Below, piece by piece: positions 23,985 through 32,777 of a DNA stretch of 38,956 bases (positions within the stretch are counted from its first letter, which is position 1; every line of letters begins with the position of its first letter). The translations under genes were made by a program, and so were the position numbers. Source of the DNA: Kineosporia sp. R_H_3 (lineage in GTDB: Bacteria > Actinomycetota > Actinomycetes > Actinomycetales > Kineosporiaceae). The DNA is taken from contig NZ_MWLL01000216.1 of the NCBI RefSeq assembly GCF_002198675.1, positions 1 to 38,956 of the forward strand, in the 5' to 3' direction. The notes under the pieces are model-generated. The model was not told the DNA's origin and ran no database searches. It saw nothing but the letters and a program-made list of their open reading frames with translations.

Positions 23985-24016
23985 GAACGGCCCGCCCCGG
24001 ACAGGACGGACCGTTC
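23985..24016 (-). terminator. Hairpin after pdtaR
   Basis: GAACGG (23985-23990) pairs with CCGTTC (24011-24016), followed inward by a mismatch and 3 more pairs (CCG with CGG). It lies 29 nt past the pdtaR stop. It is weaker than the liv hairpins. Confidence 0.5.
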
Positions 24017-24044
24017 ACCACGAACCGAACGACGGACGCGTCGG

Positions 24045-24683
24045 TCAGGCCTCCGCGCCACCGCGGACGGCGGCGGACCCCTCGGCCGGGTTCGTCGAGT
24101 TGACGATGGCGCTGGCCACCTCACGCATGGTGAGGCGCTTGTCCATCGAGGTCTTCTGGATCCAGCGGAACGCCTCGGGCTCGGTCATGCCGAACTTCGA
24201 CTGGAGCAGGCCCTTGGCCCGGTCGACGAGCTTGCGCGTCTCGAACCGGTCGGACAGGTCCGCGACCTCGGCCTCGAGGGCGGCGATCTCCTGGTGCCGG
24301 CTCACGGCGATCTCGAGCGCGGGGAGCAGGTCGGCCGACGTGAAGGGCTTGACGACGTACGCCATCGCGCCCGCGTCCCGGGCCCGCTCGACGAGCTCGC
24401 GCTGCGAGAAGGCCGTGAGGAGCACGACGGGGGCGATCCGGCCGCCGGCGATCCGCTCGGCCGCCGAGATGCCGTCGAGGACGGGCATCTTGATGTCCAT
24501 GACGACGAGGTCCGGCCGGTGCTCCTCCGCGAGGCGCACCGCCTCCTCGCCGTCGCCGGCCTCGCCGACGACGTCGTAGCCGGCCTCCCTGAGCATCTCG
24601 ACGATGTCGAGCCTGATCAGGGCCTCGTCCTCGGCCACGACCACGCGGCGCGCGGCGACGGTCCCGTTCTCACCTGTGGTCAC
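24045..24683 (-). CDS. pdtaR: ANTAR-domain response regulator PdtaR
   Basis: The 212-residue response regulator acts on RNA rather than DNA. The receiver domain (about 12-125) has the acidic pair D19/E20, phospho-acceptor D63 in VVMDIKMP, T90 and K112. A coiled linker (RHQEIAALEAEVADLSDRF) leads to the ANTAR domain (about 148-205: KLVDRAKGLLQSKFGMTEPEAFRWIQ and RLTMREVASAIV). ANTAR domains bind paired hexaloop hairpins in transcripts and prevent termination. The match to Rv1626 of M. tuberculosis, which also lies close to polA and pykA, is strong. The partner kinase PdtaS is not in the window. GTG 24683 has TAGGCT 6 nt upstream, so the mRNA is probably leaderless. It is the sole gene of its unit. 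Confidence 0.93.
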   Translation of the reverse strand: MTTGENGTVAARRVVVAEDEALIRLDIVEMLREAGYDVVGEAGDGEEAVRLAEEHRPDLVVMDIKMPVLDGISAAERIAGGRIAPVVLLTAFSQRELVERARDAGAMAYVVKPFTSADLLPALEIAVSRHQEIAALEAEVADLSDRFETRKLVDRAKGLLQSKFGMTEPEAFRWIQKTSMDKRLTMREVASAIVNSTNPAEGSAAVRGGAEA

Positions 24684-24689
24684 GGCGCA

Positions 24690-24695
24690 AGCCTA
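24690..24695 (-). promoter_or_regulatory. -10-like hexamer of leaderless pdtaR promoter
   Basis: TAGGCT on the minus strand lies 6 nt before GTG 24683, and no Shine-Dalgarno sequence lies between. No clear -35 box was found. Confidence 0.45.
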
Positions 24696-24775
24696 GGCCC
24701 TCCGGGTTGCAGGGACGTGTCGTGGCGCCCGGGGTGGCGCAGGTGACACCCGACCGGGTGATCCGGTGCTCGGCT

Positions 24776-24781
24776 AGAGTC
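24776..24781 (+). promoter_or_regulatory. -10-like hexamer of the tRNA-Leu promoter
   Basis: TAGAGT lies 8 nt before the first base of the tRNA, matching TANNNT. The -35 region is not convincing. Confidence 0.45.
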
Positions 24782-24789
24782 GGTGCAGC

Positions 24790-24870
24790 GCCGGGTTGGT
24801 GGAACGGCAGACACAGCGCACTCAAACTGCGCCGCCGAGAGGCATGCGGGTTCGAGTCCCGCACCCGGCA
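24790..24870 (+). tRNA. tRNA-Leu, anticodon CAA
   Basis: The 81-nt gene folds as a class II tRNA. Acceptor GCCGGGT (24790-24796) pairs with ACCCGGC (24863-24869), and the discriminator is A24870. The anticodon stem GCGCA/TGCGC encloses loop CTCAAAC with anticodon CAA (24823-24825), reading UUG. A long variable arm contains a GCC-GAGA-GGC hairpin. The T arm is GCGGG-TTCGAGT-CCCGC. The 3' CCA is not encoded (CGG follows). UUG is a rare leucine codon in such a GC-rich genome. Confidence 0.95.
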
Positions 24871-24876
24871 CGGACG

Positions 24877-24915
24877 GCAGCGGCCGGCGCCCCGAGGGGT
24901 GCCGGCCGCCGCTGC
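24877..24915. terminator. Hairpin between tRNA-Leu and pyk
   Basis: GCAGCGG (24877-24883) pairs with CCGCTGC (24909-24915), and the interior CGGCCGG/CCGGCCG and CCC/GGG pair further around a short loop, with a small bulge. It lies 7 nt after the tRNA and 13 nt after the pyk stop, so it may serve both convergent transcripts. Confidence 0.7.
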
Positions 24916-24927
24916 GCCTGGGGTCGC

Positions 24928-26352
24928 TCAGGCGTCGGGGTTCGTCGTCGCGTTCCCGATGCCGTGGACGCGCAGCGTGTTCAGCGAGCCGGGCACCCCG
25001 GGCGGGGAGCCGGCGACGATGACGACCTGGTCGCCGAGCCGGCCGCGCCCGCTCGTGAGGAGGGCCTCGTCGACCTGCCCGACCATGTCGTCGGTGTGCG
25101 CCACCTCGTCGACGAGGAACGTCTCCACGCCCCAGGTCAGGGCGAGCTGGGAGCGCACCTCGGGGCGGGGCGTGAACGCGAGCAGCGGGATCGGCGAGCG
25201 CAGCCGCGCCATCCGCTTGGCGGAGTCGCCGCTCGTCGTGAACGCGCAGAGGAACGCGACGTCGAGCAGCTCGCCGACGGTCGCCGCCGCGTACGTCACG
25301 GCGCCGCCCTTCGTCGAGGGCCGGGTGCCGAGCGGCGAGATCCGGTCGAGCCCCTGCTCCTCGGTGACGCTGATGATGCGGGCCATCGTCTGGACCGCCT
25401 CGAGCGCGTACTTCCCGACGCTCGTCTCGCCGGAGAGCATGATCGCGTCCGCACCGTCGAGGACGGCGTTCGCGCAGTCCGACGCCTCGGCGCGGGTCGG
25501 GCGCGGCAGCGAGATCATCGAGTCGAGCACCTGGGTGGCGACGATGACCGGCTTGGCGGCGCGGCGGGCGAGCTCGACGGCCCGCTTCTGCACCATGGGG
25601 ACCTGCTCGAGCGGCAGCTCGACGCCGAGGTCGCCGCGGGCGACCATGATGCCGTCGAACGCGCGGACGATCTCCTCGAGGTTGTCCACCGCCTGCGGCT
25701 TCTCGACCTTGGCGATGACGGGCAGCCGGTGGCCGACCTCGTCCATGATCTTGTGGACGACCTCGATGTCCGCGGCGCTGCGGACGAACGAGAGCGCGAT
25801 CATGTCCGCGCCGATGGACAGCGCCCAGCGCAGGTCGGCCTCGTCCTTCTCGGACATCGCCGGCACGCTCACGGCGACGCCGGGCAGGTTGAGGCCCTTG
25901 TTGTTGGAGACCGTGCCGCCGATCTCGACCGTCGTGACGACCCGGGGGCCGTCGACGGACTTGACCCGCAGCGCCACCTTGCCGTCGTCGACGAGGATGA
26001 TGTCGCCGGCCGAGACGTCACCGGGCAGGCCCTTGTACGTCGTCCCGACGAGGTTCCGGTCCCCCGGGACGTCCTCGGTCGTGATCGTGAGGACGTGCCC
26101 CTCGGGCAGGTCGTGCGGGCCGTCGGCGAACCGGCCGAGCCGGATCTTCGGGCCCTGCAGGTCGACGAGCACCCCCACGGCGCGGTGGGTCTCGTCGCTC
26201 GCCGCCCGCACCTCGTCGTAGCGCTTCTGGTGCTCCTCGTACGAGCCGTGGCTGAGGTTGAGCCGGGCGACGTCCATCCCGGCACGGACGAACTCGGCGA
26301 CCCGGCCGTCGACGGACGGGCCGAGCGTGCAGACGATCTTGGCGCGACGCAT
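24928..26352 (-). CDS. pyk: Pyruvate kinase
   Basis: The 474-residue enzyme converts phosphoenolpyruvate and ADP to pyruvate and ATP, the last step of glycolysis. The N-terminus RRAKIVCTLGPSV, DVARLNLSHGSYEEH, LVDLQGPKIRLG and the active-site loops KVEKPQAVDN, GIMVARGDLGVE and ATQVLDSM (about 210-300) are all present, as is MLSGETSVGKY. The C-terminal domain (about 350-474) is complete. ATG 26352 gives the canonical MRRAKIVCT start, with GAGGA about 9 nt upstream. No TANNNT hexamer exists in the 108 nt before it, so transcription may enter from the glt side despite a hairpin at 26384-26409, or start inside gltD. It converges with the tRNA. Confidence 0.96.
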   Translation of the reverse strand: MRRAKIVCTLGPSVDGRVAEFVRAGMDVARLNLSHGSYEEHQKRYDEVRAASDETHRAVGVLVDLQGPKIRLGRFADGPHDLPEGHVLTITTEDVPGDRNLVGTTYKGLPGDVSAGDIILVDDGKVALRVKSVDGPRVVTTVEIGGTVSNNKGLNLPGVAVSVPAMSEKDEADLRWALSIGADMIALSFVRSAADIEVVHKIMDEVGHRLPVIAKVEKPQAVDNLEEIVRAFDGIMVARGDLGVELPLEQVPMVQKRAVELARRAAKPVIVATQVLDSMISLPRPTRAEASDCANAVLDGADAIMLSGETSVGKYALEAVQTMARIISVTEEQGLDRISPLGTRPSTKGGAVTYAAATVGELLDVAFLCAFTTSGDSAKRMARLRSPIPLLAFTPRPEVRSQLALTWGVETFLVDEVAHTDDMVGQVDEALLTSGRGRLGDQVVIVAGSPPGVPGSLNTLRVHGIGNATTNPDA

Positions 26353-26383
26353 GCGTGGCGTTCCTCGGAGGTCGTTGTGGACG

Positions 26384-26409
26384 CCGTGCGGCCGATCCGG
26401 GCCGCACGG
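26384..26409 (-). terminator. Hairpin between gltD and pyk
   Basis: A 10-bp perfect stem (26384-26393 with 26400-26409, CCGTGCGGCC arm) has a 6-nt loop. It lies about 50 nt past the gltD stop and 31 nt before pyk. It could end the glt transcript or sit in a pyk leader. Confidence 0.6.
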
Positions 26410-26460
26410 TGCTGCCTGGCGCCGCCTTCGCCGCCGGCGGGGATCTGGTCGGACCTGCGG

Positions 26461-27918
26461 TCAGACGGTCAGCGGCCTCGCCGTCGGAGGGATGGGCGCA
26501 GGAAGAACGCTACTCCCCGTGAGCCAGCGGTCGACCGAAGCCGCGCACGAGCGGCCCTCGGCGATCGCCCAGACGATGAGCGACTGGCCGCGGCCGGCGT
26601 CCCCGGCGACGAAGACGCCGGGGACCGACGACATGTACGCGGCGTCCCGGGAGATGTTCCCGCGCGGGTCGAGCGCGACGTCGAGCTGCTCGACGAGCGC
26701 ACCCTTCTCCGGCCCGACGAAGCCCATCGCGAGCAGCACGAGCTGCGCCGGGATCGTCCGGACCGAGCCTTCGACGGGCTGGAACCGGCCGTCGACGAGC
26801 TCGACCTCGACGAGCTCGAGCCCGGCCACGGCGCCGTCCTCGTCGCCGACGAAGCGCTGGGTGCTCACGGCGTAGACCCGGTCGCCGCCCTCCTCGTGGG
26901 CGGAGGTCACCTTGTAGGTCATCGGGTACGTCGGCCAGGGCTGGCCGGCGGGCCGCTCCTCGGTCGGGCGGGGCATGATCTCGAGCTGGGTCACCGAGCG
27001 CGCACCGTGCCGCAGCGACGTGCCGAGGCAGTCCGCGCCGGTGTCGCCGCCGCCGATGATGACGACGTCCTTGCCCTCGGCCGTGACCTGGCCCTCGACC
27101 GCCTCACCGACGGCGACCCGGTTCGCGGGCGGCAGGAACTCCATCGCCTGCATGATCCCGGTGAGCTCGCGCCCGGGGACAGGCAGGTCGCGCCAGGCGG
27201 TGGCCCCGACGGCGAGGACGACGGCGTCGTACCGCTCCCGCAGCGCCTGGCCGGTGAGCTGGCCGCCGACGTCGACCCCCGGGCGGAACCGGGTGCCCTC
27301 GGCCTCCATCTGCGCGAGCCGCCGGTCGAGGACGCTCTTCTCCATCTTGAACTCGGGGATGCCGTACCGCAGCAGACCGCCGACCCGGTCGGCCCGTTCG
27401 TACACCGCGACGGTGTGGCCGGCCCGGGTGAGCTGCTGCGCGGCGGCCAGGCCCGCGGGGCCGGAGCCGACGACGGCGACGGTCTTGCCGGACAGCCGCT
27501 CCGGCGGCTTGGGCTCGACCCAGCCGCGCTCGAACGCCTCCTCGATGACCGTGACCTCGACCTGCTTGATCGTCACCGGCGGCTGGTTGATCCCCAGCAC
27601 GCAGGCGGTCTCGCACGGCGCGGGGCACAGCCGCCCGGTGAACTCGGGGAAGTTGTTCGTCGCGTGCAGCCGCTCGATCGCCTCCCGCCAGTCACCGCGC
27701 CAGGCGAGGTCGTTCCACTCGGGGATGAGGTTCCCGAGCGGGCAGCCGCTGTGGCAGAACGGGATCCCGCAGTCCATGCAGCGGCCGGCCTGCCGGCGCA
27801 GCACCGTGCGGTCGGTGTCCTCGTAGACCTCGCGCCAGTCCTGGATCCGGACCGGGACGGGGCGCCGCGGCGGCAGCTCGCGGTCGCGGACGGTGAGGAA
27901 GCCCTTGGGGTCAGCCAT
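26461..27918 (-). CDS. gltD: Glutamate synthase small (beta) subunit
   Basis: The 485-residue NADPH-dependent subunit passes electrons through FAD and Fe-S clusters to the large subunit for 2-oxoglutarate amination. The N-terminal cluster cysteines are C47, C50, C55, C59 (CMDCGIPFCHSGCP) and C98, C102, C106 (CPAPCETAC). The FAD site is VAVVGSGPAGLAAAQQL, the NADPH site VVIIGGGDTGADCLG, and the FAD-closing motif VFVAGDAGRGQSLIVWAIAEG. ATG 27918 shares one base with the gltB stop (TGATG), so the subunits are coupled 1:1. The C-terminal about 20 residues (SSVLPAPIPPTARPLTV) are an unremarkable extension. Confidence 0.96.
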   Translation of the reverse strand: MADPKGFLTVRDRELPPRRPVPVRIQDWREVYEDTDRTVLRRQAGRCMDCGIPFCHSGCPLGNLIPEWNDLAWRGDWREAIERLHATNNFPEFTGRLCPAPCETACVLGINQPPVTIKQVEVTVIEEAFERGWVEPKPPERLSGKTVAVVGSGPAGLAAAQQLTRAGHTVAVYERADRVGGLLRYGIPEFKMEKSVLDRRLAQMEAEGTRFRPGVDVGGQLTGQALRERYDAVVLAVGATAWRDLPVPGRELTGIMQAMEFLPPANRVAVGEAVEGQVTAEGKDVVIIGGGDTGADCLGTSLRHGARSVTQLEIMPRPTEERPAGQPWPTYPMTYKVTSAHEEGGDRVYAVSTQRFVGDEDGAVAGLELVEVELVDGRFQPVEGSVRTIPAQLVLLAMGFVGPEKGALVEQLDVALDPRGNISRDAAYMSSVPGVFVAGDAGRGQSLIVWAIAEGRSCAASVDRWLTGSSVLPAPIPPTARPLTV

Positions 27919-30900
27919 CAGTTCGTCTCCATGATCCGGCTCCAGACGACGTCGGACTCGAGGTCGAGCCCTTCGGCGACCGCCTGCTTGCGCACGCCGA
28001 CGACCCGCGCGTAGTCGCGCGGCATGACCTTCGTGAAGCGGGGCACCGCGGCCGGCCAGTCCTGCAGGAGCCGCCACGCCACCGCGGACTCGGTCTCCTC
28101 CCGGTGCCGGCGCACGATCGACTGGAGGACCTCGGCGTCCTCGTCGTCGAGCGGCAGGAGGTCGACGAGCTCGGTGTTGACGCGCGTCGTCCGCAGGTCG
28201 AGCACGTACGCCTCGCCGCCGGACATGCCGGCCGCGAAGTTGCGGCCGGTGCGGCCGAGGACGACGACCGTGCCGCCCGTCATGTACTCGCAACCGTGGT
28301 CGCCGACGCCCTCGACGACGGCGGTCGCCCCGGAGTTGCGGACGCAGAACCGCTCGCCGACCTGCCCGCGCAGGTAGATCTCGCCGCTCGTGGCGCCGTA
28401 GCCGATGACGTTGCCGGCGATGATGTTGTGCTCCGCGGCGAACGCGGCCGACCGGTCGGGGCGCACGACGATCCGGCCGCCGGACAGGCCCTTGCCGACG
28501 TAGTCGTTCGCGTCGCCGAACAGCCGCAGGGTCACGCCGCGCGGCACGAACGCGCCGAACGACTGCCCGGCGGAGCCGGTGAGCGTCACGTCGATCGTGT
28601 CGTCCGGAAGGCCGTCGCCGCCCCAGCGCTTCGTCACCTCGTGGCCGAGCATCGCGCCGACCGTCCGGTTGACGTTGCGGACCGGCAGGGTGACCCGGAC
28701 CGGCTCGCGCCGCTCGAGCGCGTCGGCCGACAGCTCGACGAGCGTGTGGTCGAGCGCCTTCTCCAGGCCGTGGTCCTGCACGGTGACGCAGCGCCGCGGG
28801 GTGTCCGCGGGCACGTCCGGCGTCGCGAGGATCTTCGTGAGGTCGAGCCCGGACGCCTTCCAGTGCTCGACGGCCGCGGCCGTGTCGAGCGCCTCGGCGT
28901 GGCCGATCGCCTCGTCGAGGCTGCGGAAGCCGAGCTCGGCGAGGTACTCGCGGACCTCGGTCGCGATGTACTCGAAGAACGTCACGACGAACTCGGGCTT
29001 CCCGGAGAACCGGGCGCGCAGCTCGGGGTTCTGCGTCGCGACGCCGACCGGGCAGGTGTCGAGGTGGCAGACCCGCATCATGATGCAGCCGGACACGACG
29101 AGCGGCGCGGTCGCGAAGCCGAACTCCTCGGCGCCGAGGAGCGCGGCCACGACGACGTCGCGGCCGGTCTTCAGCTGGCCGTCGGTCTGGACGACGATCC
29201 GGTCGCGCAGGCCGTTGAGCACGAGCGTCTGCTGGGTCTCGGCGAGGCCGAGCTCCCACGGGGCGCCGGCGTGCTTGAGCGACGTCAGCGGGCTGGCGCC
29301 GGTGCCGCCGTCGTGGCCGGAGATGAGGACGACGTCCGCGTGCGCCTTGCTGACGCCCGCCGCGACCGTCCCGACGCCGACCTCGGAGACGAGCTTGACG
29401 TGGATCCGCGCACCCGGGTTGGAGTTCTTCAGGTCGTGGATGAGCTGGGCGAGGTCCTCGATCGAGTAGATGTCGTGGTGCGGCGGCGGCGAGATGAGAC
29501 CGACGCCCGGCGTCGAGTGCCTGGTCCGTGCGACCCACGGGTAGACCTTGTGGCCGGGCAGCTGGCCGCCCTCGCCGGGCTTGGCGCCCTGCGCCATCTT
29601 GATCTGGATGTCGTCGGAGTGCGTGAGGTACAGGCTCGTCACGCCGAACCGCCCCGACGCGACCTGCTTGATCGAGCTGCGCCGCGCCGGGTCGAGGAGC
29701 CGCTCGGGGTCCTCGCCGCCCTCGCCCGTGTTCGACTTGGCGCCGATCGAGTTCATCGCGATGGCGAGGGTCTCGTGCGCCTCCATCGAGATGGAGCCGT
29801 AGGACATCGCCCCGGTCGAGAAGCGCTTCATGATCGCCTCGATCGGCTCGACCTCGTCGAGCGGGACCGGCGGGCGCTGGCCCTCCTTGAACCGGAAGAG
29901 CCCGCGCAGGGTCATGAGCCGGGCCGACTGCTCGTCGACCTTCGACGTGTACTCCTTGAAGACGTCGAAGCGCCGGGAGCGGGTCGAGTGCTGCAGCCGG
30001 AAGACCGTGTCGGGGTCGAACAGGTGCGGCTCGCCCTCGCGGCGCCACTGGTACTCGCCGCCGACCTCGAGCCGGCGGTGCGGGTCCCGGATGCCGTCGG
30101 CGGGGTACGCCTTCGCGTGCCGCCGGGCGACCTCGTCGGCGATGACGTCGAGGCCGATGCCGCCGAGCTGCGACGTCGTCCCGGTGAAGTACCGGTCGAC
30201 GAGCTCGGTGCCGAGGCCGATGGCCTCGAAGACCTGGGCGCCGCGGTAGGACGCGACCGTCGAGATCCCCATCTTGCTCATGACCTTGAGCACGCCCTTG
30301 CCGAGCGCCTTGATGAGGTTCGCGACCGCCTTCTCCGGCGAGACGCCGGTGATGTCGCCGCGCCGGACGAGGTTCTCGACGCTCTCCATCGCGAGGTACG
30401 GGTTGACCGCGGCGGCGCCGTAGCCGATGAGCAGCGCGACGTGGTGCACCTCGCGGACGTCACCGGCCTCGACGATGAGCCCGACCTGGGTGCGGGTCTT
30501 CTCCCGGATGAGGTGGTGGTGGACCGCGCTCGTCAGGAGCAGCGACGGGATCGGCGCGAGGTCGGCCGTCGAGTCGCGGTCGGACAGGACGACGAACTTC
30601 GCGCCCTGCTCGATCGCGGCGGAGACCTCGGTGAAGATCTCCTCGATCCGCTCGCGCAGGGCCGCTCCCCCGCCGTCGACCTTGTACAGGCCCTTGACGG
30701 TGACCGTCGCGTAGCCCGGCAGGTCGCCGTCCTTGTTGATGTGCACGAGCCGCGCGAGCTCGTCGTTGTCGATGACCGGGAACGGCAGCACGACCTGGCG
30801 GCAGTGCGCCGGGCTCGCCGAGAGCAGGTTGCCCTCCGGGCCGATCGCCGTCCCGAGCGCCGTGACGAGCTCCTCGCGGATGGCGTCCAGCGGCGGGTTC

Positions 30901-32462
30901 GTCACCTGCGCGAAGAGCTGGGTGAAGTAGTCGAAGAGCAGCCGCGGCCGGTTCGAGAGCACCGCGATCGGGGTGTCGGTGCCCATCGAGCCGATCGGCT
31001 CGGCACCGGCGCGGGCCATCGGCGCGACGAGGAGCCGCAGCTCCTCCTCGGTGTAGCCGAACGTCTGCTGGCGCCGCGTCACCGAGGCGTGCGTGTGGAC
31101 GACGTGCTCGCGCTCGGGGAGGTCCTTGAGGAAGATCCGCCCCGCGTGCAGCCACTCGTCGTACGGGTGCTGGCCGGCGAGGTCGGCCTTGATCTCCTCG
31201 TCGTCGACGATCCGGCCGTGCTCGGTGTCGACGAGGAACATCCGGCCCGGCTGGAGCCGGCCCTTCTTGACGACGGTCGACGGGTCGATGTCGAGGACGC
31301 CGACCTCGCTCGCCATGACGACGAGGCCGTCCTCGGTGACCCAGTACCGCGAGGGACGCAGGCCGTTGCGGTCGAGCACGGCCCCGATGAGCGTGCCGTC
31401 GGTGAACGCGACGCAGGCCGGGCCGTCCCACGGCTCCATGAACATCGAGTGGAACTCGTAGAACGCGCGCCGGGCCGGGTCCATCTCGGCGTGGTTCTCC
31501 CACGCCTCGGGGATCATCATGAGGACGGCGTGCGGCAGCGACCGGCCCGCGAGGTGGAGCAGCTCGAGGACCTCGTCGAAGCTCGCCGAGTCGCTCGCGT
31601 CGGCCGCGCAGATCGGGAAGAGCCGCTCGAGGTCGCCGGGGATGACGTCGGAGACGAGCTGGCTCTCCCGGGCGCGCATCCAGTTGCGGTTGCCCTTGAC
31701 CGTGTTGATCTCGCCGTTGTGGGCGATGAGCCGGAACGGGTGGGCCAGCGGCCACGACGGGAAGGTGTTCGTGGAGAACCGGGAGTGGACGACGGCGAGC
31801 TCGGTCGCGAACCGGCGGTCCGACAGGTCGGGGAAGAACGGCTCGAGCTGGCCGGTCGTGAGCATGCCCTTGTAGACGAGCGTGCGCGACGACATCGAGG
31901 GGAAGTAGACGCCCGCCTCGTGCTCGGCGCGCTTGCGCAGGCAGAACGCCATCCGCTCCAGGGCCATCCCGACGACGCGCCCGCGGGAGGACTCGACGAA
32001 CAGCTGCCGGAAGCGGGGCTGGACCGAGCGCGCGGTGGCGCCGACGAGGCCGGCGGTCGTCGGGACCTCGCGCCAGCCCAGGACGCGCAGGCCCTCGTCG
32101 GCGGCGATCGCCTCGATCGACGCGACGGCCTGCGCCTCGGCGTCGTCCTCGTCGGGGAGGAACGCGATCCCGACGGCGTAGGAGCCCCGCGGGGGGAGCT
32201 CGAAGTCCACGACGCCGCGCAGGAAGGCGTCGGGCACCTGGGTGAGGATGCCGGCGCCGTCGCCGGTGTCGACCTCGGCGCCGACGGCGCCCCGGTGCTC
32301 GAGGTTGCGCAGCGCGGTGAGCGCCTTCTCGACGATGTCGTGGCCGGGCTCGCCGCGCATCGTCGCGACGAACGCGACGCCGCAGGCGTCGTGCTCGTGT
32401 GCGCCGTCGTAGAGGCCGGAGGCCTCGGGCTGGGCGGAGAACCGGCGGAAGGGCGTCAGCAT
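27918..32462 (-). CDS. gltB: Glutamate synthase large (alpha) subunit
   Basis: The 1514-residue enzyme makes two glutamates from glutamine and 2-oxoglutarate. The class II glutaminase domain starts at C27 ([12 protein letters not shown]), the residue exposed after removal of a 26-residue propeptide, and [16 protein letters not shown] follows. The central domain, the FMN-binding barrel ([14 protein letters not shown] near 1042) and the 3Fe-4S cysteines in [15 protein letters not shown] (about 1125-1136) are intact. The C-terminal beta-helix (GxxGxxG repeats, about 1250-1480) ends the protein. ATG 32462 was chosen because it gives a normal propeptide; GAGGTGG lies 4 nt upstream. Earlier in-frame codons add a non-family Arg-rich segment. 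It forms an operon with gltD. A promoter-like TACAGT lies about 235 nt upstream. Confidence 0.96.
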   Translation of the reverse strand: MLTPFRRFSAQPEASGLYDGAHEHDACGVAFVATMRGEPGHDIVEKALTALRNLEHRGAVGAEVDTGDGAGILTQVPDAFLRGVVDFELPPRGSYAVGIAFLPDEDDAEAQAVASIEAIAADEGLRVLGWREVPTTAGLVGATARSVQPRFRQLFVESSRGRVVGMALERMAFCLRKRAEHEAGVYFPSMSSRTLVYKGMLTTGQLEPFFPDLSDRRFATELAVVHSRFSTNTFPSWPLAHPFRLIAHNGEINTVKGNRNWMRARESQLVSDVIPGDLERLFPICAADASDSASFDEVLELLHLAGRSLPHAVLMMIPEAWENHAEMDPARRAFYEFHSMFMEPWDGPACVAFTDGTLIGAVLDRNGLRPSRYWVTEDGLVVMASEVGVLDIDPSTVVKKGRLQPGRMFLVDTEHGRIVDDEEIKADLAGQHPYDEWLHAGRIFLKDLPEREHVVHTHASVTRRQQTFGYTEEELRLLVAPMARAGAEPIGSMGTDTPIAVLSNRPRLLFDYFTQLFAQVTNPPLDAIREELVTALGTAIGPEGNLLSASPAHCRQVVLPFPVIDNDELARLVHINKDGDLPGYATVTVKGLYKVDGGGAALRERIEEIFTEVSAAIEQGAKFVVLSDRDSTADLAPIPSLLLTSAVHHHLIREKTRTQVGLIVEAGDVREVHHVALLIGYGAAAVNPYLAMESVENLVRRGDITGVSPEKAVANLIKALGKGVLKVMSKMGISTVASYRGAQVFEAIGLGTELVDRYFTGTTSQLGGIGLDVIADEVARRHAKAYPADGIRDPHRRLEVGGEYQWRREGEPHLFDPDTVFRLQHSTRSRRFDVFKEYTSKVDEQSARLMTLRGLFRFKEGQRPPVPLDEVEPIEAIMKRFSTGAMSYGSISMEAHETLAIAMNSIGAKSNTGEGGEDPERLLDPARRSSIKQVASGRFGVTSLYLTHSDDIQIKMAQGAKPGEGGQLPGHKVYPWVARTRHSTPGVGLISPPPHHDIYSIEDLAQLIHDLKNSNPGARIHVKLVSEVGVGTVAAGVSKAHADVVLISGHDGGTGASPLTSLKHAGAPWELGLAETQQTLVLNGLRDRIVVQTDGQLKTGRDVVVAALLGAEEFGFATAPLVVSGCIMMRVCHLDTCPVGVATQNPELRARFSGKPEFVVTFFEYIATEVREYLAELGFRSLDEAIGHAEALDTAAAVEHWKASGLDLTKILATPDVPADTPRRCVTVQDHGLEKALDHTLVELSADALERREPVRVTLPVRNVNRTVGAMLGHEVTKRWGGDGLPDDTIDVTLTGSAGQSFGAFVPRGVTLRLFGDANDYVGKGLSGGRIVVRPDRSAAFAAEHNIIAGNVIGYGATSGEIYLRGQVGERFCVRNSGATAVVEGVGDHGCEYMTGGTVVVLGRTGRNFAAGMSGGEAYVLDLRTTRVNTELVDLLPLDDEDAEVLQSIVRRHREETESAVAWRLLQDWPAAVPRFTKVMPRDYARVVGVRKQAVAEGLDLESDVVWSRIMETN

Positions 32463-32777
32463 GCGTCCACCTCGTCGTCGATCGTCCCGAGCGGCGGCGA
32501 GGGCCTCGCCCGTCTCGGATGCGGCTGTGCTGCGGCGGTCGTCCGGGCGGCGGGCAGGGGGTGTGTCGTCACCGTGCACGGCGGTCCCGGAACGGTCCGG
32601 TCGTGGCGCCTGCCGGCGGGAGGAGGGCTCGTGACCCGTCCCGCAGATCGGCGTCACCGACCCGCGTGGGACGTCCATGGCCCTCGTGGAGTGGTCACAC
32701 TGTAACGGGTGATGGAACCTCTTCGTAACATGCGGAGGCGTCGTCGCCCGACGGATCCGCCACGCTGCGGAACGCGT
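32463..32777. promoter_or_regulatory. gltB leader/promoter region between lgt and gltB (315 nt)
   Basis: No gene is seen. The lgt-side hairpin is at 32732-32760. Next come GTTAC (32725-32729), GTTCC (32714-32718), GTTAC (32702-32706) and ACCAC (32691-32695) on the minus strand, spaced 11/12/11 nt and loosely like GlnR half-sites. TACAGT (32699-32704) is the only TANNNT on the minus strand close by. From there to gltB, about 230 nt contain no TA dinucleotide, so the mRNA would have a long GC-rich leader, with a GGCGAG/CTCGCC hairpin at 32496-32510 near the start codon. Confidence 0.4.
32732..32760 (-). terminator. Hairpin after lgt (end of trp-lgt operon)
   Basis: GCGGA/TCCGC (5 bp), a 2x2 internal loop and CGTCG/CGACG (5 bp) enclose a 5-nt loop, 18 nt past the lgt stop. 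It is modest in stability. Confidence 0.45.

Noticed and set aside
20835-24746. A 1303-codon open frame on the plus strand opposite livK1-3 and pdtaR
   Set aside because: It is the antisense shadow of real lipoprotein genes in a very GC-rich genome. Its composition (Arg/Asp/Gly/Val-rich) has no domain, and it ignores intergenic hairpins.
24790-24870. tRNA-Leu as an integration site for a mobile element
   Set aside because: I saw no integrase, no duplicated tRNA 3' end, and housekeeping genes lie on both sides.
28104-32705. A 1533-codon open frame on the plus strand opposite gltB
   Set aside because: It is an antisense shadow of a highly conserved enzyme gene, with no plausible protein features or ribosome-binding site.
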